The notes: a model not told the origin generated them from the sequence alone. 64,000 bases of DNA from Nectonema munidae (GCA_030549495.1 JAUIRK010000961.1:1-64000), one strand, 5' to 3'. Counted from the first letter of the stretch, positions 23,178-34,854 are shown. Made by a program: numbers and translations.

Positions 23178-23760
23178 ATGTTACCTATTTGTTTGGTGTC
23201 TGTTAAGCACTTGAAACTTGTTAAAAATTTAATATATCACATACTTTGCTATGGTTTCAATCGTTGCCAGGAATTCTGCTATTTTCCATATATTATGAAG
23301 CAGAGTAAAAGTATCTCAATCTACAAAAAAGAAGATCCCAAACTAGTTGAAAACTATCGCCCAGTCTTAATTGTTTGTTCGATTGGCAAACTGCTTGAAA
23401 AAATTCTCTACAAAAAGATGATTCGTCCGTGTGAATCAAACAACTTGAATAATCCCCAACAGTTCGGATTTAGACGTTTCCATTCTACCGAGTTGATGCA
23501 TCTCATTCAAAAGCTTTTTATTTACTTTTTTCTTTGATTTGACCCATGACTTTCCAGCATGCCTCATAACTTAACTCTTCGAAAACTTGGAACCTATGAG
23601 GTTTCTACACAAGTTCAAAAGTTTTTTCTATATTTTTTAATTATGATGCTCAGTTCATTTCAAGACTTAGTTTTGGCAATTAGGGTACAAGAATATGTGG
23701 AATTAAAAATCAAGTTTGACATTTCGGGAAAAACAAATTCTGAAAAAAACTATTAAAATT
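23178..23760 (+). mobile_element. LINE RT fragment
   Basis: A 119-codon frame (23178-23537) carries KSISIYKKEDPKLVENYRP, SIGKLLEKILYKKMI and QQFGFRRFHSTELMHLIQ, which are RT fingers and palm blocks. The downstream frame (23559-23756) has degenerate palm sequence without YADD. It is truncated at both ends and dead, and in the opposite orientation to the larger LINE on its left. Confidence 0.75.
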
Positions 23761-24107
23761 TTGATTGAGGATAAAATTCTAACTAAAAATATCCTTCAAA
23801 TTTAAAAGAATTTTTTGATACAATATATGTTTTTCATTTCTGTACTTTTTTTTAGCCATTATAGTTCGAAAATGGGTGAAGGTATCAATAGAATTTTTTT
23901 CCAAAAAATCATTTGTCATGTTTTTTCGCACAATCGTTATTTATTATAGCACAAAAATGTAAGTATCTGAGAAGTAACGGAACTGAAGGCACATTGAAAT
24001 GAAAACGTTAGACCATAAAAAGAATGAAATAGTAACACGTTTAATAAAGTTGAAACAAGTATGTAACCAGTGTCCATAGATTAGGAAAAATGCCTTTATT
24101 ATATTAT
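23761..24107. other. AT-rich gap, nothing recognised
   Basis: No gene or structured repeat was recognised. Confidence 0.3.
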
Positions 24108-24241
24108 TTTTGTGGGGTGTTTTCATCGAGAAGGCACACTTTGCGCCGATTGTATCGAACTATGAGAAAGTAGGCTTGATGCGGGATCGAACCCAAAATC
24201 TTGAGTCATCGAAACCCAGTACCTAACCAGCTAAGTTATGC
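24108..24241 (-). repeat. tRNA-derived SINE, copy 1
   Basis: On the minus strand this reads as a tRNA-like head with RNA polymerase III boxes: A box TTAGCTGGTTAGG (24235-24223) and B box GGGTTCGATCCCG (24195-24183), spaced as in a tRNA. The tail follows (CTTGATGAAAACACCCCAC region) and ends in an A-rich stretch near 24108. The anticodon arm does not fold as a normal tRNA and the sequence continues about 65 bp past the B box, so this is a SINE and not a tRNA gene. A second copy is at 46711-46807. Its 5' side abuts the dispersed repeat at 24233. Confidence 0.75.
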
Positions 24242-24525
24242 TGTAAAATTTTTTAGTTTTTGTTGAAGCTCTATAACTTTTTCTGATACTTTTTTTTCCT
24301 TAAAAGTTATTATAAAAGGCAAAACATTGCAAAATGTTAAAAGTTATTTTACTTTTTGTAGATTTTTGTAGCTTGCATCAATTTAGCTTTTAAACTATTT
24401 TTGAATGATGCTGAGAAAAATGAAATAATGCAATCTTAATTTATTGTTTGCACAATTATAACTTCATTTTATACCCTTGCCTCTGAATCAATCACATTTT
24501 TTCATATAAACATCGCAGGGTGTCT
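24233..24525. repeat. Dispersed repeat, copy 2
   Basis: This matches 13937-14155 closely (TTTTTGTTGAAGCTCTATAA, AGTTATTATAAAAGGCAAA) and then continues to AAACATCGCAGGGTGTC, which in copy 1 lies over 400 bp further on. So copy 1 carries an insertion or copy 2 a deletion. Confidence 0.7.
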
Positions 24526-24772
24526 AATTCCACCCCCCCACCCCCAACAATTTTGGATTTTTTTAAACTAGTGTATATTCTGCAAATTTAATTAAAATAT
24601 TTTCGCTGGAAGTATAGTGTTTAAATTCACCAAATTTGTAAAAATATAAAGTAGTCTTATAAATTTAGGACTTTAAGTATGCGTTGAATACACTCTATTT
24701 TAAAGGATTGCTTGAATATTTGGTCGCCCGTGGTATTTCCAGACCACTAATTTTGAAAATTGCAACAAAAAA

Positions 24773-24813
24773 ATTTCGCCCCCCCCCAATAATTTTGAGG
24801 ATGTGCGCGCCTG
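24773..24813. repeat. GATGTGCGC-type terminus with C-tract
   Basis: A C-run then AATAATTTTGAGGATGTGCG ending CGCCTG, in the same orientation as the ends at 14589, 14775, 38228 and 44549. The complement CAGGCGCGCACATCC looks like a hAT-type TIR. Confidence 0.55.
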
Positions 24814-25138
24814 TCGAGATTATAAATGGGTTGTTGATAAATTGATAGCATTTTTCAAATTTTTGTAGATTAAGAATATAAAGAGAAATTTCTTGCCATG
24901 TTGCACTGTGTTTCATGGCCTCCAGGACATCTTTATAGATGAAAATCTTATCTGCCTGTAATATACATCTTCAATTATATATTTTGAAAATATTGATTTA
25001 CAAATATGTTCGAAACTGGAGCAAAATTTTTCTTGTCAAAGTATACGATTATTCCAGCATCCAGCTTCATTTCAAAAACAACCAATTTTTTTGACATTGT
25101 AGAACTGATTCAAATATGTTGTTATGATGTTGTGGCTT

Positions 25139-25950
25139 AATATCATGTACTGTAAAAATTGTCCACCTTGTCAAACATTTATTTCTCTTGCAGTTCTTCT
25201 ACTGCTAAGAGTTTCGCAAAACAAAAAATGCCTACAAAGCACGTAAACGCGAGTCTAACTTTGCAGCTTTCATCAGGTTCATTTGCAAAAAAGTTGAAAA
25301 TCGAATCAATAAAACCACCTCTGATATTATGTCATCATACATCTCTCCTAACACTTCTAACGGTATCGTTTGGAGGAAGATATGCTTCAACTTTACACGT
25401 TCAGAACCTCTTAGCACATTCAAAATGATATCTTTGCAGCAAGGTAATATCAACTGTTCTCCAATGTTGTGGGACTTTTTAACAACAGTTATATAAGGCT
25501 TTCAAACCATTCTTAATATTTTTCAAAAACATTCATATGTTATCAAACCTATATTTGTGTAATCGTTCAGCTTGATGTTTAAAATATTGAATAGTTTTGT
25601 TTATTGAACTCGAGAACTTCACTTCCAATGGAAGCTTCAATTGACGGGATTTAGAATGTTAACACTTGAGAACACAAAAGACACTTATGTTCCTCTTTCT
25701 CATCCGACGTTAATGCATTAAAACCAAATTTCAAGTATTAGTCGTCATATTTCATTTTTTAACCCATTAAGAAAGATACTCATTTATATCTATAAAATTA
25801 GCCATGAAAAGAAATAAAAAAGTTAAAATAGTACTCAATTCAAAGACTATCCTAAGTATAGTGTCGGGTAATAGTCGTGGTCTGTTCATTAGACATAAAT
25901 TCTTTTATAATAAATTTTTAAAATTATAAAAAAAGTTCGCATGAAAGTTT
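25139..25950 (-). mobile_element. ZBED-type hAT transposase remnant, copy 1
   Basis: The minus-strand frame 25453-25232 reads MILPCCKDIILNVLRGSE, then LGEMYDDIISEVV and LMKAAKLDSRL. This matches the segment of ZBED5/FAM200-like hAT proteins with the pattern hTIAE-LILPaakdiv...vsrRI.dMs.DI...LNSRLF. DNA from about 25350 to 25935 is similar to 43795-44515 (for instance CTAACGGTATCGTTTG and GCAAGGTAATATCAACTGTT), which contains the BED-domain part of the same family. Stops and missing domains show it is dead. It ends just left of RRP36. Confidence 0.65.
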
Positions 25951-25995
25951 TTTTCATGAGTAAAGCGGAAAAAACTTCAATTTAAAATAAGTGAT

Positions 25996-26670
25996 TTAAA
26001 AAGTCTTTAAAAATGGTTTATTCTTCTTTACATCCTTTAATTCGCGTTTTTTCAAATAATTTTTTAACTTTTTCTTTGACTTGAGCTCTTCAAATTGTTC
26101 CACTAATCTTTTCTCTTCTAACGCTCTTTTATTGGGGAAATAGGGTTTCTTTCCACTCACAACTTTTTTCAATTCTTCTTTAATGCATTTGGAATCTTCT
26201 TCCTTTACTTTCTGTGACTTTTTCACATCTCTTTTCTGCTGTAACAATCTTTTGAGCAGGGAAGAACACTTATCACGCTCAAGATCATCCAAGTCTTGTT
26301 CTTGAAGCTTATCCTTTAGAAAGTTGATTTGGTCTGCCTTATTTTCTTCCAAGAAGGCGTAAGCCTGTTTAAACTGGGTCTCATCAAATTCGCCAAAAGC
26401 ACTGTTGAATCGAGGATCAATTTTCTTATTTTTCTTTTTAGGTCCGGGCAAAACAGAAGAATTGCGAAAATCCTTGCACTTTGAACTAACTTCTAGAGGA
26501 TACGACTGATTTTTGCGTTGCTTTATTTGGAGAGCACGTTCTTTAGCATCTTCTCCGTCTCTGTTGGTTTTACCGAAAGCGGCTTCGAAATTCTTTTCAC
26601 CAAGCCTTGACTTCAACTCTAGCAATTTTTCAAATGAAACATACTTGATGTTATCTGTTATCCCTTCCAT
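25996..26670 (-). CDS. RRP36: Ribosomal RNA processing protein 36
   Basis: RRP36 is a nucleolar protein of the small-subunit processome, needed for early cleavages of pre-rRNA and 18S rRNA production. The 224-residue product shows the family's conserved blocks in order: SFEKLLELKSRLG (12-24), a basic linker with YPLEVSSKCKDFRN (57-70), DPRFNSAFGEFDETQFKQAY (85-104), a long charged helix (105-165), and the C-terminal block KKPYFPNKRALEEKRLVEQF (174-193) followed by KKLKNYLKKRE. It is Lys/Glu-rich and coiled-coil-like. Length fits the family (about 220-300). The frame is uninterrupted and has no intron. The start Met is the first in frame and gives the expected short N-terminus before the conserved block. 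It is flanked by a ZBED hAT remnant downstream and gene-poor sequence upstream. Confidence 0.92.
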   Translation of the reverse strand: MEGITDNIKYVSFEKLLELKSRLGEKNFEAAFGKTNRDGEDAKERALQIKQRKNQSYPLEVSSKCKDFRNSSVLPGPKKKNKKIDPRFNSAFGEFDETQFKQAYAFLEENKADQINFLKDKLQEQDLDDLERDKCSSLLKRLLQQKRDVKKSQKVKEEDSKCIKEELKKVVSGKKPYFPNKRALEEKRLVEQFEELKSKKKLKNYLKKRELKDVKKNKPFLKTF

Positions 26671-27777
26671 TAATTATATGGTATGATCAATCTTAAATAA
26701 AATTTTGTTAATTCAATTGACGCATACTCGTGGAATTATAATACGATTAGAATCCCGTAAAATGATTTAAATTGTTTTCATAAATCAGGAACAATTTAGG
26801 TAAAACAATGAAGTATAAACTGTATGAAAAATAAGTTTGAATGAACTTATATAATTAATCTAAAGTAAAAAATAAAATAATTAATAAATAAAAATAAATT
26901 AATTAATCTTAAAAAGTAAATTCATATTATCAAAAATTCATTATGAATTTCAAAATTTAAGCTAAAAATATTAATCGAAAACTTACAAGGACAGGAAATT
27001 TGAAATCAGAGAAATGAAAAAAAAACTTTAGTTTAAGGAAACTCTTATCTTTTCTGAAATCCCTTGAATTAATCAAGCCTGTGTAAAAATATAATCATAT
27101 CGCATTCTTAATTAAAATCTATCATTTTCAAAGAGAATTGAACTTTCAAACTAAAAGTTTTACTTTTTTCTTCTTTAGCTAATTTTTTTCTAAATATAAA
27201 ATGATGTTGAAAAAGATTGATCAATTCGGAGGGAATTAAATTTCGCTTTCTGGTTTATATTCATATTGTGTGTTACAAATGTTTTTAAAAGGTTTTCCGT
27301 GTTTTTAATGAAAATTGAGTAAAACATAGTAAAACGTAAATGTGTTTGAAAAAATTGTTTTCTTACATAGTTATTTCACACTTGTTTATTTGAGACTCCC
27401 AGTGCCCCATTATGCTTTTACGAAAGAAATTCATTCTCTTCAAAATAAACTTAAAAATGAAATTATAAGTAAATATAATTATACATTGCACTTTAAATTT
27501 AGTATTTTAGAATTCAAGTGATCGTGCATTGGGATGAGGAGATCATCGATGTGCAGATAACTATTATCTTAGAATCTTTGGGATTTATTAGAGACATAGC
27601 AAAGTTATTGCAACACGATTGATAAATAACTTCATATCAAGAAAGTACAGGCAGAGGATGGGGGGGGGGGGGGGGGGGGGCTATTAAATTTCTCTTGTAC
27701 AAAATTGGCTACATCTTTTGCTGCCATACTTCGTGACATTTCCTAAAATTGATAGCTGCATCTTTTGATAACATGAC
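26671..27777. other. RRP36 upstream region and AT-rich spacer with poly-G tract
   Basis: No gene was recognised. A run of 21 G lies at 27660-27680. The RRP36 promoter should lie near 26671-26800, but no motif stands out. Confidence 0.4.
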
Positions 27778-27905
27778 TTTTTCATGTCAAAATTTGTCAA
27801 TCAAAATCAAAAATTAAACTTTTTCAGCAAAATTCTGACAGTATCTCTAGTTAAGCTTATAAATTTGGTTTTATATTATATACTCATTTGAAAATTTATA
27901 AATAT
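27778..27905 (+). repeat. Truncated LINE 3' end
   Basis: The segment from CATGTCAAAATTTGTCAATC to TGAAAATTTATAA is similar to 18065-18185, the 3' end of the plus-strand LINE fragment. It is a heavily 5'-truncated insertion of the same family. Confidence 0.55.
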
Positions 27906-28298
27906 ATAAAGTTTTGAACGCTAACACTTTATTAGTTAAATTTTTTCAAAATCATGGTTACATTTTGGGAAATGTAAATCAAAATTTTGATTGATGAGAA
28001 ATATATCTAATAAAATATACCTTCAAGTTTTACATGAAATATATTTTTATATCAAATCGGGCATACTAATTTCATTTTTGAACTTATTTTTGGAATTTAG
28101 AAATTGAAAATAACTATAAGTGTGTAACCAACTTGCGGTTTACTTCTAAAATTTGTCTCTGAAAACAATCATTCAAATTTTATATGGAATATACACATTT
28201 TGATATGAAATCAACAATGCCAATTCCAATTATAGATTGTTTTTGGATTTAGAATTTGAAAATACTTGTAAGCGTGAATGAAATTTGCAAATCAGGTG

Positions 28299-29686
28299 TT
28301 TTACACATATGTACCCATTTTCTAGTAGGCTGAATCCAACAGTGATGTTATTTTTTATAAAAATAAATCATACCTGTCAAAAAATGATTGACATATGACA
28401 CTTCAACTGAAATAAAGGACTTCATGATTAAATAGTTATACGTAGCTATATATGTAATTTCTTTTGTCACAGAACAAATAGAATTATAAGTAGGCAAAAC
28501 AAAATTGCATAAAAAGAAAATATAACTGAAAATGATATAGAACTAAAAACGGGATTTTATGCCGAATTCAATGAGGTGATTTTTTAATGAAATTAATTAA
28601 ATACAAAACAAGGACTCTGTAGAGGCATATTTTGATGCGCATCATTTTATTTGAAGGAGAAAGACAGTTCGTTTATACCAACAATATCTCGAAACAAGTT
28701 GAATCGGTCAATTTAAATAAGTTTCGTGTTTAACCATTTTGAGAAAGTTTTATACGTATAATCAAACAATATACAAATGAACGAAGATGATAAAGTTGAA
28801 ACATAATTTAATTATAATAAAAATTTGATCGTTTTTTAAATCTAATCATTTGGTTGTCGTATCGTATCTCTAAAATGAAAAATATTTTCATCTCAACATG
28901 AGTTTTCTGCATAAAATTTGCTATTTTATTTAATAATTGCTGACAGTATTTAAAAAAAGTGAATGATCTTCTTTATTAAAAACTGTTAAGGATAATAAAA
29001 AATAGTTAAAAAAAAAAGAAAAACTTTATTCGAAAATTTGTGTTTGATAATCAAGATTCAAAAAAACAAAAATGATCTTTTTAGAACTTTCTCTTTGCAT
29101 AAACGATTTGAAATTTTGCGTATCTGTATGCACATATAAATGGAATATTCAAAGGTTGAAAAATTCGGAAAAATTATACATAATATTTAAAAAACATGAT
29201 GTAATCATGCAAACTCCAGTTGAAATATATTCACATCGTAATTTTCATTCTATGGTCTAAAAATGAAAAAAAAATGTTTGAACATAAATATATGAATCAA
29301 TTTTATAGTATAATGATGAGTATCAAAATTAATATTCGTGCATCATTGGAAATTTTGATACTGAAAAAATTTGTTTTATTATAGATTCTAAATAAAATCT
29401 AAACTTCAAAGAGAAATAAATTCATTTGTGAAATGACTAAAAATTTGAATATAGTCTTTGGAGAATAGAATGAAAACGAATCGTTTAAAAATCAGTACAA
29501 TATATCTGACCGCAAAGTCACAAATTAATCAAAAATGTTGGAAAAAACTTTTTTAAAAGTTTCTTTTTTTTAGTTGAGCTGTCATATATCAATAAATTTT
29601 TTGACAGGTTTGGTTGTTTTTAAAAAAAAATAAACGTGACCATCGTGTTCAGCACACTTGAAAATGGGTATATATGTGTAAAAAAA
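28299..29686. mobile_element. ~1.39-kb element with inverted arms of about 100 bp
   Basis: The left arm starts TTTTACACATATGTACCC near 28299. The right arm ends GGGTATATATGTGTAAAA near 29682. They match as inverted repeats over about 100 bp, including CCCATTTTC, GCTGAA, ACCTGTCAAAAAA and the (T/A)TATGACA words, at roughly 75-80% identity by eye. The interior is AT-rich with no recognisable transposase, so this is a nonautonomous or gutted DNA transposon with long TIRs. No clear target duplication was found, so the superfamily is not assigned. Confidence 0.6.
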
Positions 29687-29800
29687 CTTTGTATACCCAT
29701 TTAAACTAAAAGTTTCTTTTTTTAGTTGAGCTGTTATATATCAATCAATTTTTGACAAGTTTGATTGATTTTTATAAAAAAAATAAATGTGATGATCAGA
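29552..29800. repeat. Tandem duplication of the right arm
   Basis: The words AAAGTTTCTTTTTTT(T)AGTTGAGCTGT and the following TATATCAAT..TTTTTGACA occur at about 29557 and again at about 29709, a unit of about 150 bp. The second copy lies just outside the element and lacks its terminal part. Confidence 0.55.
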
Positions 29801-31590
29801 TTCGCAATCAATCATTTAGTAGGTTCACGCGATTTAGAAAAATTTGCAATCATTCAAGAAAAGCCGAGGTGGGAGGGGGCTAAATATTAATTAAACAATA
29901 AATAACATTTAAAAAAAATAATCATATTCAAATATATTTTTTTAAATAAAATTTAGAATGGGATTTCCATATTAAATAGTTTTTAACTGAATCTGATATT
30001 TTAGCAGAAATAATACTATAGAAATACTTATAAATCGTATAAATTTTAAATTATGTACTTATAAAAGAAGGAGCTGATTCAATTTGATTGAGTCTTAAGA
30101 TTGTTTTTTTTGTTTAAAAAACAGAAAGGACACCAATATTGATATGAATATATAGGATCATTCAAATTTTTATTGATTGAAAGTTTGTCATTTACTTTAG
30201 TCTTACCATAAAAATTTTTAACATCTTGGAATAATTTTCTTAGTATGAAAGAATTTAATTGAAAAAATTTTGTTTAAAAAAGAAAAATTTTGAAGATTTT
30301 AATTAAACTTTTTTGGTAATACAATAAACAAAGTTTTAAATGAAAATTCAAGTTTTACTGTTTTCATACATTTATCATTTATGTTACAAATAAACTGAAG
30401 TCTGGTAGTATATTAAAACTTAGCGAACCTTTAGAGTGATATAAAACTTTTACTATATAAAAGGTGTTTGATTATACAGATGTATTAATGAATTTTTGCA
30501 AAATCGATATTAAAAAATTATTACCAAAAGATATTTAAATTTTTAGTAAAAAAGATAAAAAAAAACTTTAAACAATATAAATCTGTAAAATCAGCATTGA
30601 AAAATTATTTAAAACTATTGAATGATAAAAAAAGACAAATCTGTGAAAACTGTATCGAATAATTAACAAAAAAATTAATGAAAGATAAAAACTGTCTATA
30701 TCGGTAGCCAATATTAAGAAACCTTTCCAACTAGATAGAAACGAATACCGCAGGTTACTTTACAATTCAAACAGTGTTGACTCTTTTAGTATATGGTTCA
30801 AATATTTTTGTACAAAATTTAATGTTAATACGCCCGCACCCACAAAAAAATGTATTTGGGGTAGCAGAAACGTAGGGGTATACCCTACCCGCACAATGAC
30901 TAATGAGTACTCTAAAAAAATTAACTTGTGAACCATTTTGAAAATATGAAAAAAAGATTTAAAAAAAAATTGCTAAAAATAAAGTTCATTTTTAAAAAGC
31001 AAAATGTTTAAATATAGAAATAAATCTTGTTTTTTTAGACAAAGTATTTAATGGAAATGTGAATTTCCATCCAACCGTATATTGAAATCTAATTAAAACA
31101 AAAAATAAAAAGAAGCATAACACTAAATTTTTTATCTTCTCTTAAATTGGAAAAAGATCCTTACCTCATTCTTTAATCATAAAAAAAATTCAATTAATTG
31201 AAAAAAAAGATAATAGAATAGCAATTTTGCCTTTAAACAAATTGAAGTATAAAAGAATTTAAAGAGTGTGCTGTTAAATGTTTCACATCTACTTTTATGC
31301 AATACCAAAAGTAATTTTTGGAAAATGTACCTCAGTCCCATTTAAAATTTCACAAAATATATCTAGTGTTTAAGATATTAAATTTCAATTTATATCTGAA
31401 AAAATATAATGTATATCCATTTTTTTCATATTGTAACATTTATCAATTAAATAATGTTCACAAAAAAAGGTTTAAAGATTGCCCCACAATTATTTTTTTT
31501 CTCAAATTCTTGCTTTGTTCTAATCTAAAATAATAAGAAAGTGTGGTCAGTAAGTAGTTCGTTTCCCTTAAAAAATAGAAAAAGAAGTTT
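29801..31590. other. AT-rich stretch with one short unrecognised open frame
   Basis: Mostly poly(A/T)-rich. The plus-strand frame about 30688-30927 is open for about 80 codons without an ATG start and has mixed composition (KKPFQLDRNEYRRLLYNSNS, SIWFKYFCTKFN, GVYPTRTMTNEYSKK), unlike its surroundings. It may be an exon or transposon fragment. No family is recognised. Confidence 0.35.
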
Positions 31591-31596
31591 TCGAAT

Positions 31597-32760
31597 TTGA
31601 AAATTGCCATAAGCTTTGATTGCTATTATAAATATGTATGTTACGATTGTGAAAAATTTGACTCACCCTTATTTAAAATTTTTGACAAATATACTGATCA
31701 AGGAATCAAATGGCCCTGCTTAGTTTGTCGGGCCGCTGATAATAATAGAAGTGATGAAAAAATAACTCAGCTTTTGTATATCTTTTAAAAGTTATAAATT
31801 ACTTAAAATAACAGATAAAAAGGCAAAATAAAGTCATTTTCTTGATGAAATCAAGTCAAAATTTCTAAACCATCACCTTCTCACCTAGCATACGCAGAAG
31901 CAGTAAAAATTAGCAAAATTATAAAGGAAAACAGTTTAATGTCAACGTAATAGCCAACAAAAAGTTTAAAAAAAATTAGACTACTTTTTTTAAGATATTG
32001 ATAATTTAATCAAATCAGAAACCTTGTTGAAAAAAGAAGAATGTTTAAAAACTCGTACGAACGAAGGTATTGTTCCGCAAAATTTCTTTTGTAACTTCGC
32101 GAGAGGTTCCAAATTGTTCAATAACTAAATGATAAGTAAAAATGGTTGATGATGGCGAGGGTTTTAAATTTCTTTTTTACAAAGATATTAAAAATGATAA
32201 AATTATTGTAGTTCTCAAAGTAATATCGAAATTGTTTCTTATAAAAAAAAATCACTTTACATTTTTTTCCATGATGGAAGTTGTCAAATGCAGACAAAGA
32301 GTTTCTCACATAAAATATGGTAATTCTCTTTTTTTCGGGCATAGCACCTCCAACTCCAAGGAGACTATATGTAAATTTTGCTGATCTTTTCAAGACTCCA
32401 ATAATTATAACTTGATGTTACACTTATGAGAAAAATAAGAAAGAATGGTTCGCTCATTCTGCTATGGATTTCACATGTCCCTTGGTTAAAAAAAATTGAA
32501 TACGTTAGAAGCATTACGCTAACTCATGATTTATGATTGTAAGAATTTTTTATTATGTAAATTCTTTTGATATTATCAGTAATGATATAAGAAGTTCTGA
32601 GAACCTGTATTTAAACTCAAACGTATTTTAATTATATAATATGAATGTTTTAAATTTAAATATACAGTTTTTACGTAGTAAGTATAATGAACTAGAATTT
32701 TTTATCCGGAGACTAACTAGTATCATGGATAAACCGAAAGAAGATTATCCGATTTTTACA
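31597..32760 (+). mobile_element. LINE fragment: ORF1 zinc-finger region and endonuclease start
   Basis: The frame 31597-31788 has YVCYDCEKFD and GIKWPCLVC, matching GIKWVCMNC of the ORF1 at 22331. At about 31884 LAYAEAVKISK corresponds to SYADAVKKS of that ORF1. At 32641 MNVLNLNIQFLRSKYNELEF matches the start of the APE endonuclease (NILGLNVQSLKSKFD). Homology stops near 32745, where the sequence changes to a piggyBac remnant. So this is a 3'-truncated LINE of the same family as the 18480-22500 copy, in opposite orientation, with several stops. Confidence 0.7.
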
Positions 32761-32879
32761 CTCCTTAGATTTAGCTCTGTCAAGTGCGATCGTCTAAAAA
32801 TTATTGAAAGGAATCTTCTGTTGGATATTATGGTGAAGGAAAGACCTTTAGAGTACGCCCAAACAGCTAATTCATGGGA

Positions 32880-33660
32880 AGTGAAAAAACGATCCGTATA
32901 AAAAACTGGGGGAACTTTGGATTTTTCGAACTAATCTTATGACTATTCCTTCTCCAGAGAAATGAGAAGAGTCTTCGATACCTGAAATGTAAATTTCAGG
33001 TCGCATATAATAGTAAGATTTAGAATCGCAAAATGGTACAAATTCTAGCCGTATCTTCCAGGTTTATAAGAATCTCATAAAGATGAAATAAACTTTTGAG
33101 AATTGCTCATCAATGGTAACTCCATAATGGGATGCCCAAAACTTTGAAAAAACTTCAGCAAAGTTATCGTGAATAAAGCAAATAGCACTGGTTTTTATCA
33201 TTAGTGTTGCGCCTTTCTTTATCATCAAAGCTTATGAAAATGAGATAGCTCCCGAAAATAGGATAGAGTAGAGGAAACAAAGCTTTTATTTTGATTTTCT
33301 GGTCGCTATTTGACCAATATTTAATAAAATAGCAAAATAAGATAGATGACTTTGAAGGCTTTGTCAAGTTTTTGCATTGTCATGCTGTATAATTTCAGGG
33401 GGTTAAAATAGACTTGAAGACTTGTATAACATTTTAAGTATTTTTACATGTTCCCTGAGGACTGGTAGGATGTCTAGCAGTGTTTCTGATATATATTCTT
33501 TCAATTCTACCTCTAAGTGTAGATGGAGGATACCAAGAGTACTTAGTCGAATCTGGCGCAAACAAATTCTCTTCGATTTCTTCCTGAAAATCGATCTAAG
33601 GATCTGAAGAACTATCAGAGTTGAAGCTGAAAAACTCGAAATCAAATTAGAATTATCATC
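32880..33660 (-). mobile_element. piggyBac transposase remnant, copy related to 60205-63278
   Basis: Minus-strand pieces align with the piggyBac at 60544-62269: LFAPDSTKYSW and IRNTARHPTSPQGT (33620-33440) with LIAPDKTIFSW and IRNTIRDPPGPKGT; SDQKIKIKALFPLLYPIFGS and FDDKERRNTNDK (33330-33190) with DQKVKISDLFSSHGYPFL and FDDKSERDKNDK; then MRPEIYISGIEDSSHFS (33012-32965) with LMPEIYISGLSDRTYFS. The catalytic Asp blocks are missing. Frameshifts and stops are frequent. Its upstream side may extend to about 34400, where TAGATGGCGTTAA occurs, as it does in the 60-63 kb copy. It seems to have cut off the LINE on its left. Confidence 0.75.
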
Positions 33661-33949
33661 CTATACATTACAAGTGAAGATGCAAAAAGTTTTGCGAAAT
33701 AGGAAATTTCAAGAAAGAAATTTGTGATGATAAATTGGAAAACTCAGAGATGAAGATAAAAGTGGCACACATTTGTTATAAGAGCTCAATATGTGATGAA
33801 AAACTCAGCAAACAATGAAACAGTTGTGCGGGATTAGAAAGAGTTGCACCATGAATGATTTTTCGTTCGCATAAACCATATGGTTTTCTATCTGATATAC
33901 ATAAATTCTATAATCACATTAGCAAGGATGATATTAATACAATAAGTGA

Positions 33950-34260
33950 AAAATGGAATGCTTCTTTTATTTGGTTATAAAATATTTTTATTTATATAAC
34001 ATTTCGCACATCAGAATGCTTATAATTATAATAACATAAACAATATATAATAAGCATGATTCCTTGGCATGAATAAATGAAGTCACATATGATGCAATCA
34101 TGATATGTCAAGCATGAGATGAAAAAAATACTGAGTAATATTATAGAATGCTTTTATTGTTTATTTAGAGAATATTTATAAATATCGCATATCACAATAC
34201 CTATAATCATATTATCATGAACGATATACTTAAAATGTCTCGATAAAATGCTTGGTACAC
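33950..34260. repeat. Degenerate tandem repeat, unit about 185 bp
   Basis: AATGCTT(C)TTTTATT ... TATTTATA ... CGCA(C/T)ATCA ... TATAAT(T/C)AT is found at about 33957 and again at about 34147. It lies in what may be the 5' part of the piggyBac remnant. Confidence 0.4.
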
Positions 34261-34779
34261 TGAGTGCATAGAGATGCTATGCCCCGGTGGAGTTTTTATC
34301 TTTGAAATAATTTTTTCTCTTTCTGAATATAAAAGCACCTTCATAGATCTAAGCCGACTAAGAACAAAATAAATGAGAACAAAAATAAAATTTTAGATGG
34401 CGTTAATTTTTTAGGGAAAAACAAATATCAAAATTATGAATTTTCAATAAAAAAAGCTTTTTTTGCCATTTTTCAACACCAATGCTTATTTTAGTTATAC
34501 TTGATTGAAAAATTTCAAAAAAACAGCTTTACTAAAGGGTGTAAAAAAAATCATTGACTACGTCAACCACGTTATTCAAAGGTAGTCTGTCGCTACAATT
34601 AGAAATATACTTATATATTTCTGACGAAACATGGTTGATAAGGAGAGTCAAAATATCAATTATAAGAGATATCCGGTCCTTTTCGGTAAAAGAAGTAGCT
34701 TATTGTGCTTTAAGAAAAATAATAAATTTTGAGTAGAAGGTCCAATCTTGGTTAGGGGTGGTTTTTTTAATTTATATTT

Positions 34780-34854
34780 TTATAAAAATTTTTTAAAAAA
34801 ATTTAAAAAAAATATATTAAAAAAAAAAAAAATATATATTTGGTTAAAAAAAAG

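Noticed and set aside
24170-24241. Functional tRNA gene on the minus strand
   Set aside because: A and B boxes exist, but the arms do not pair as a tRNA and the same sequence with its tail is repeated at 46711, so it is a SINE.
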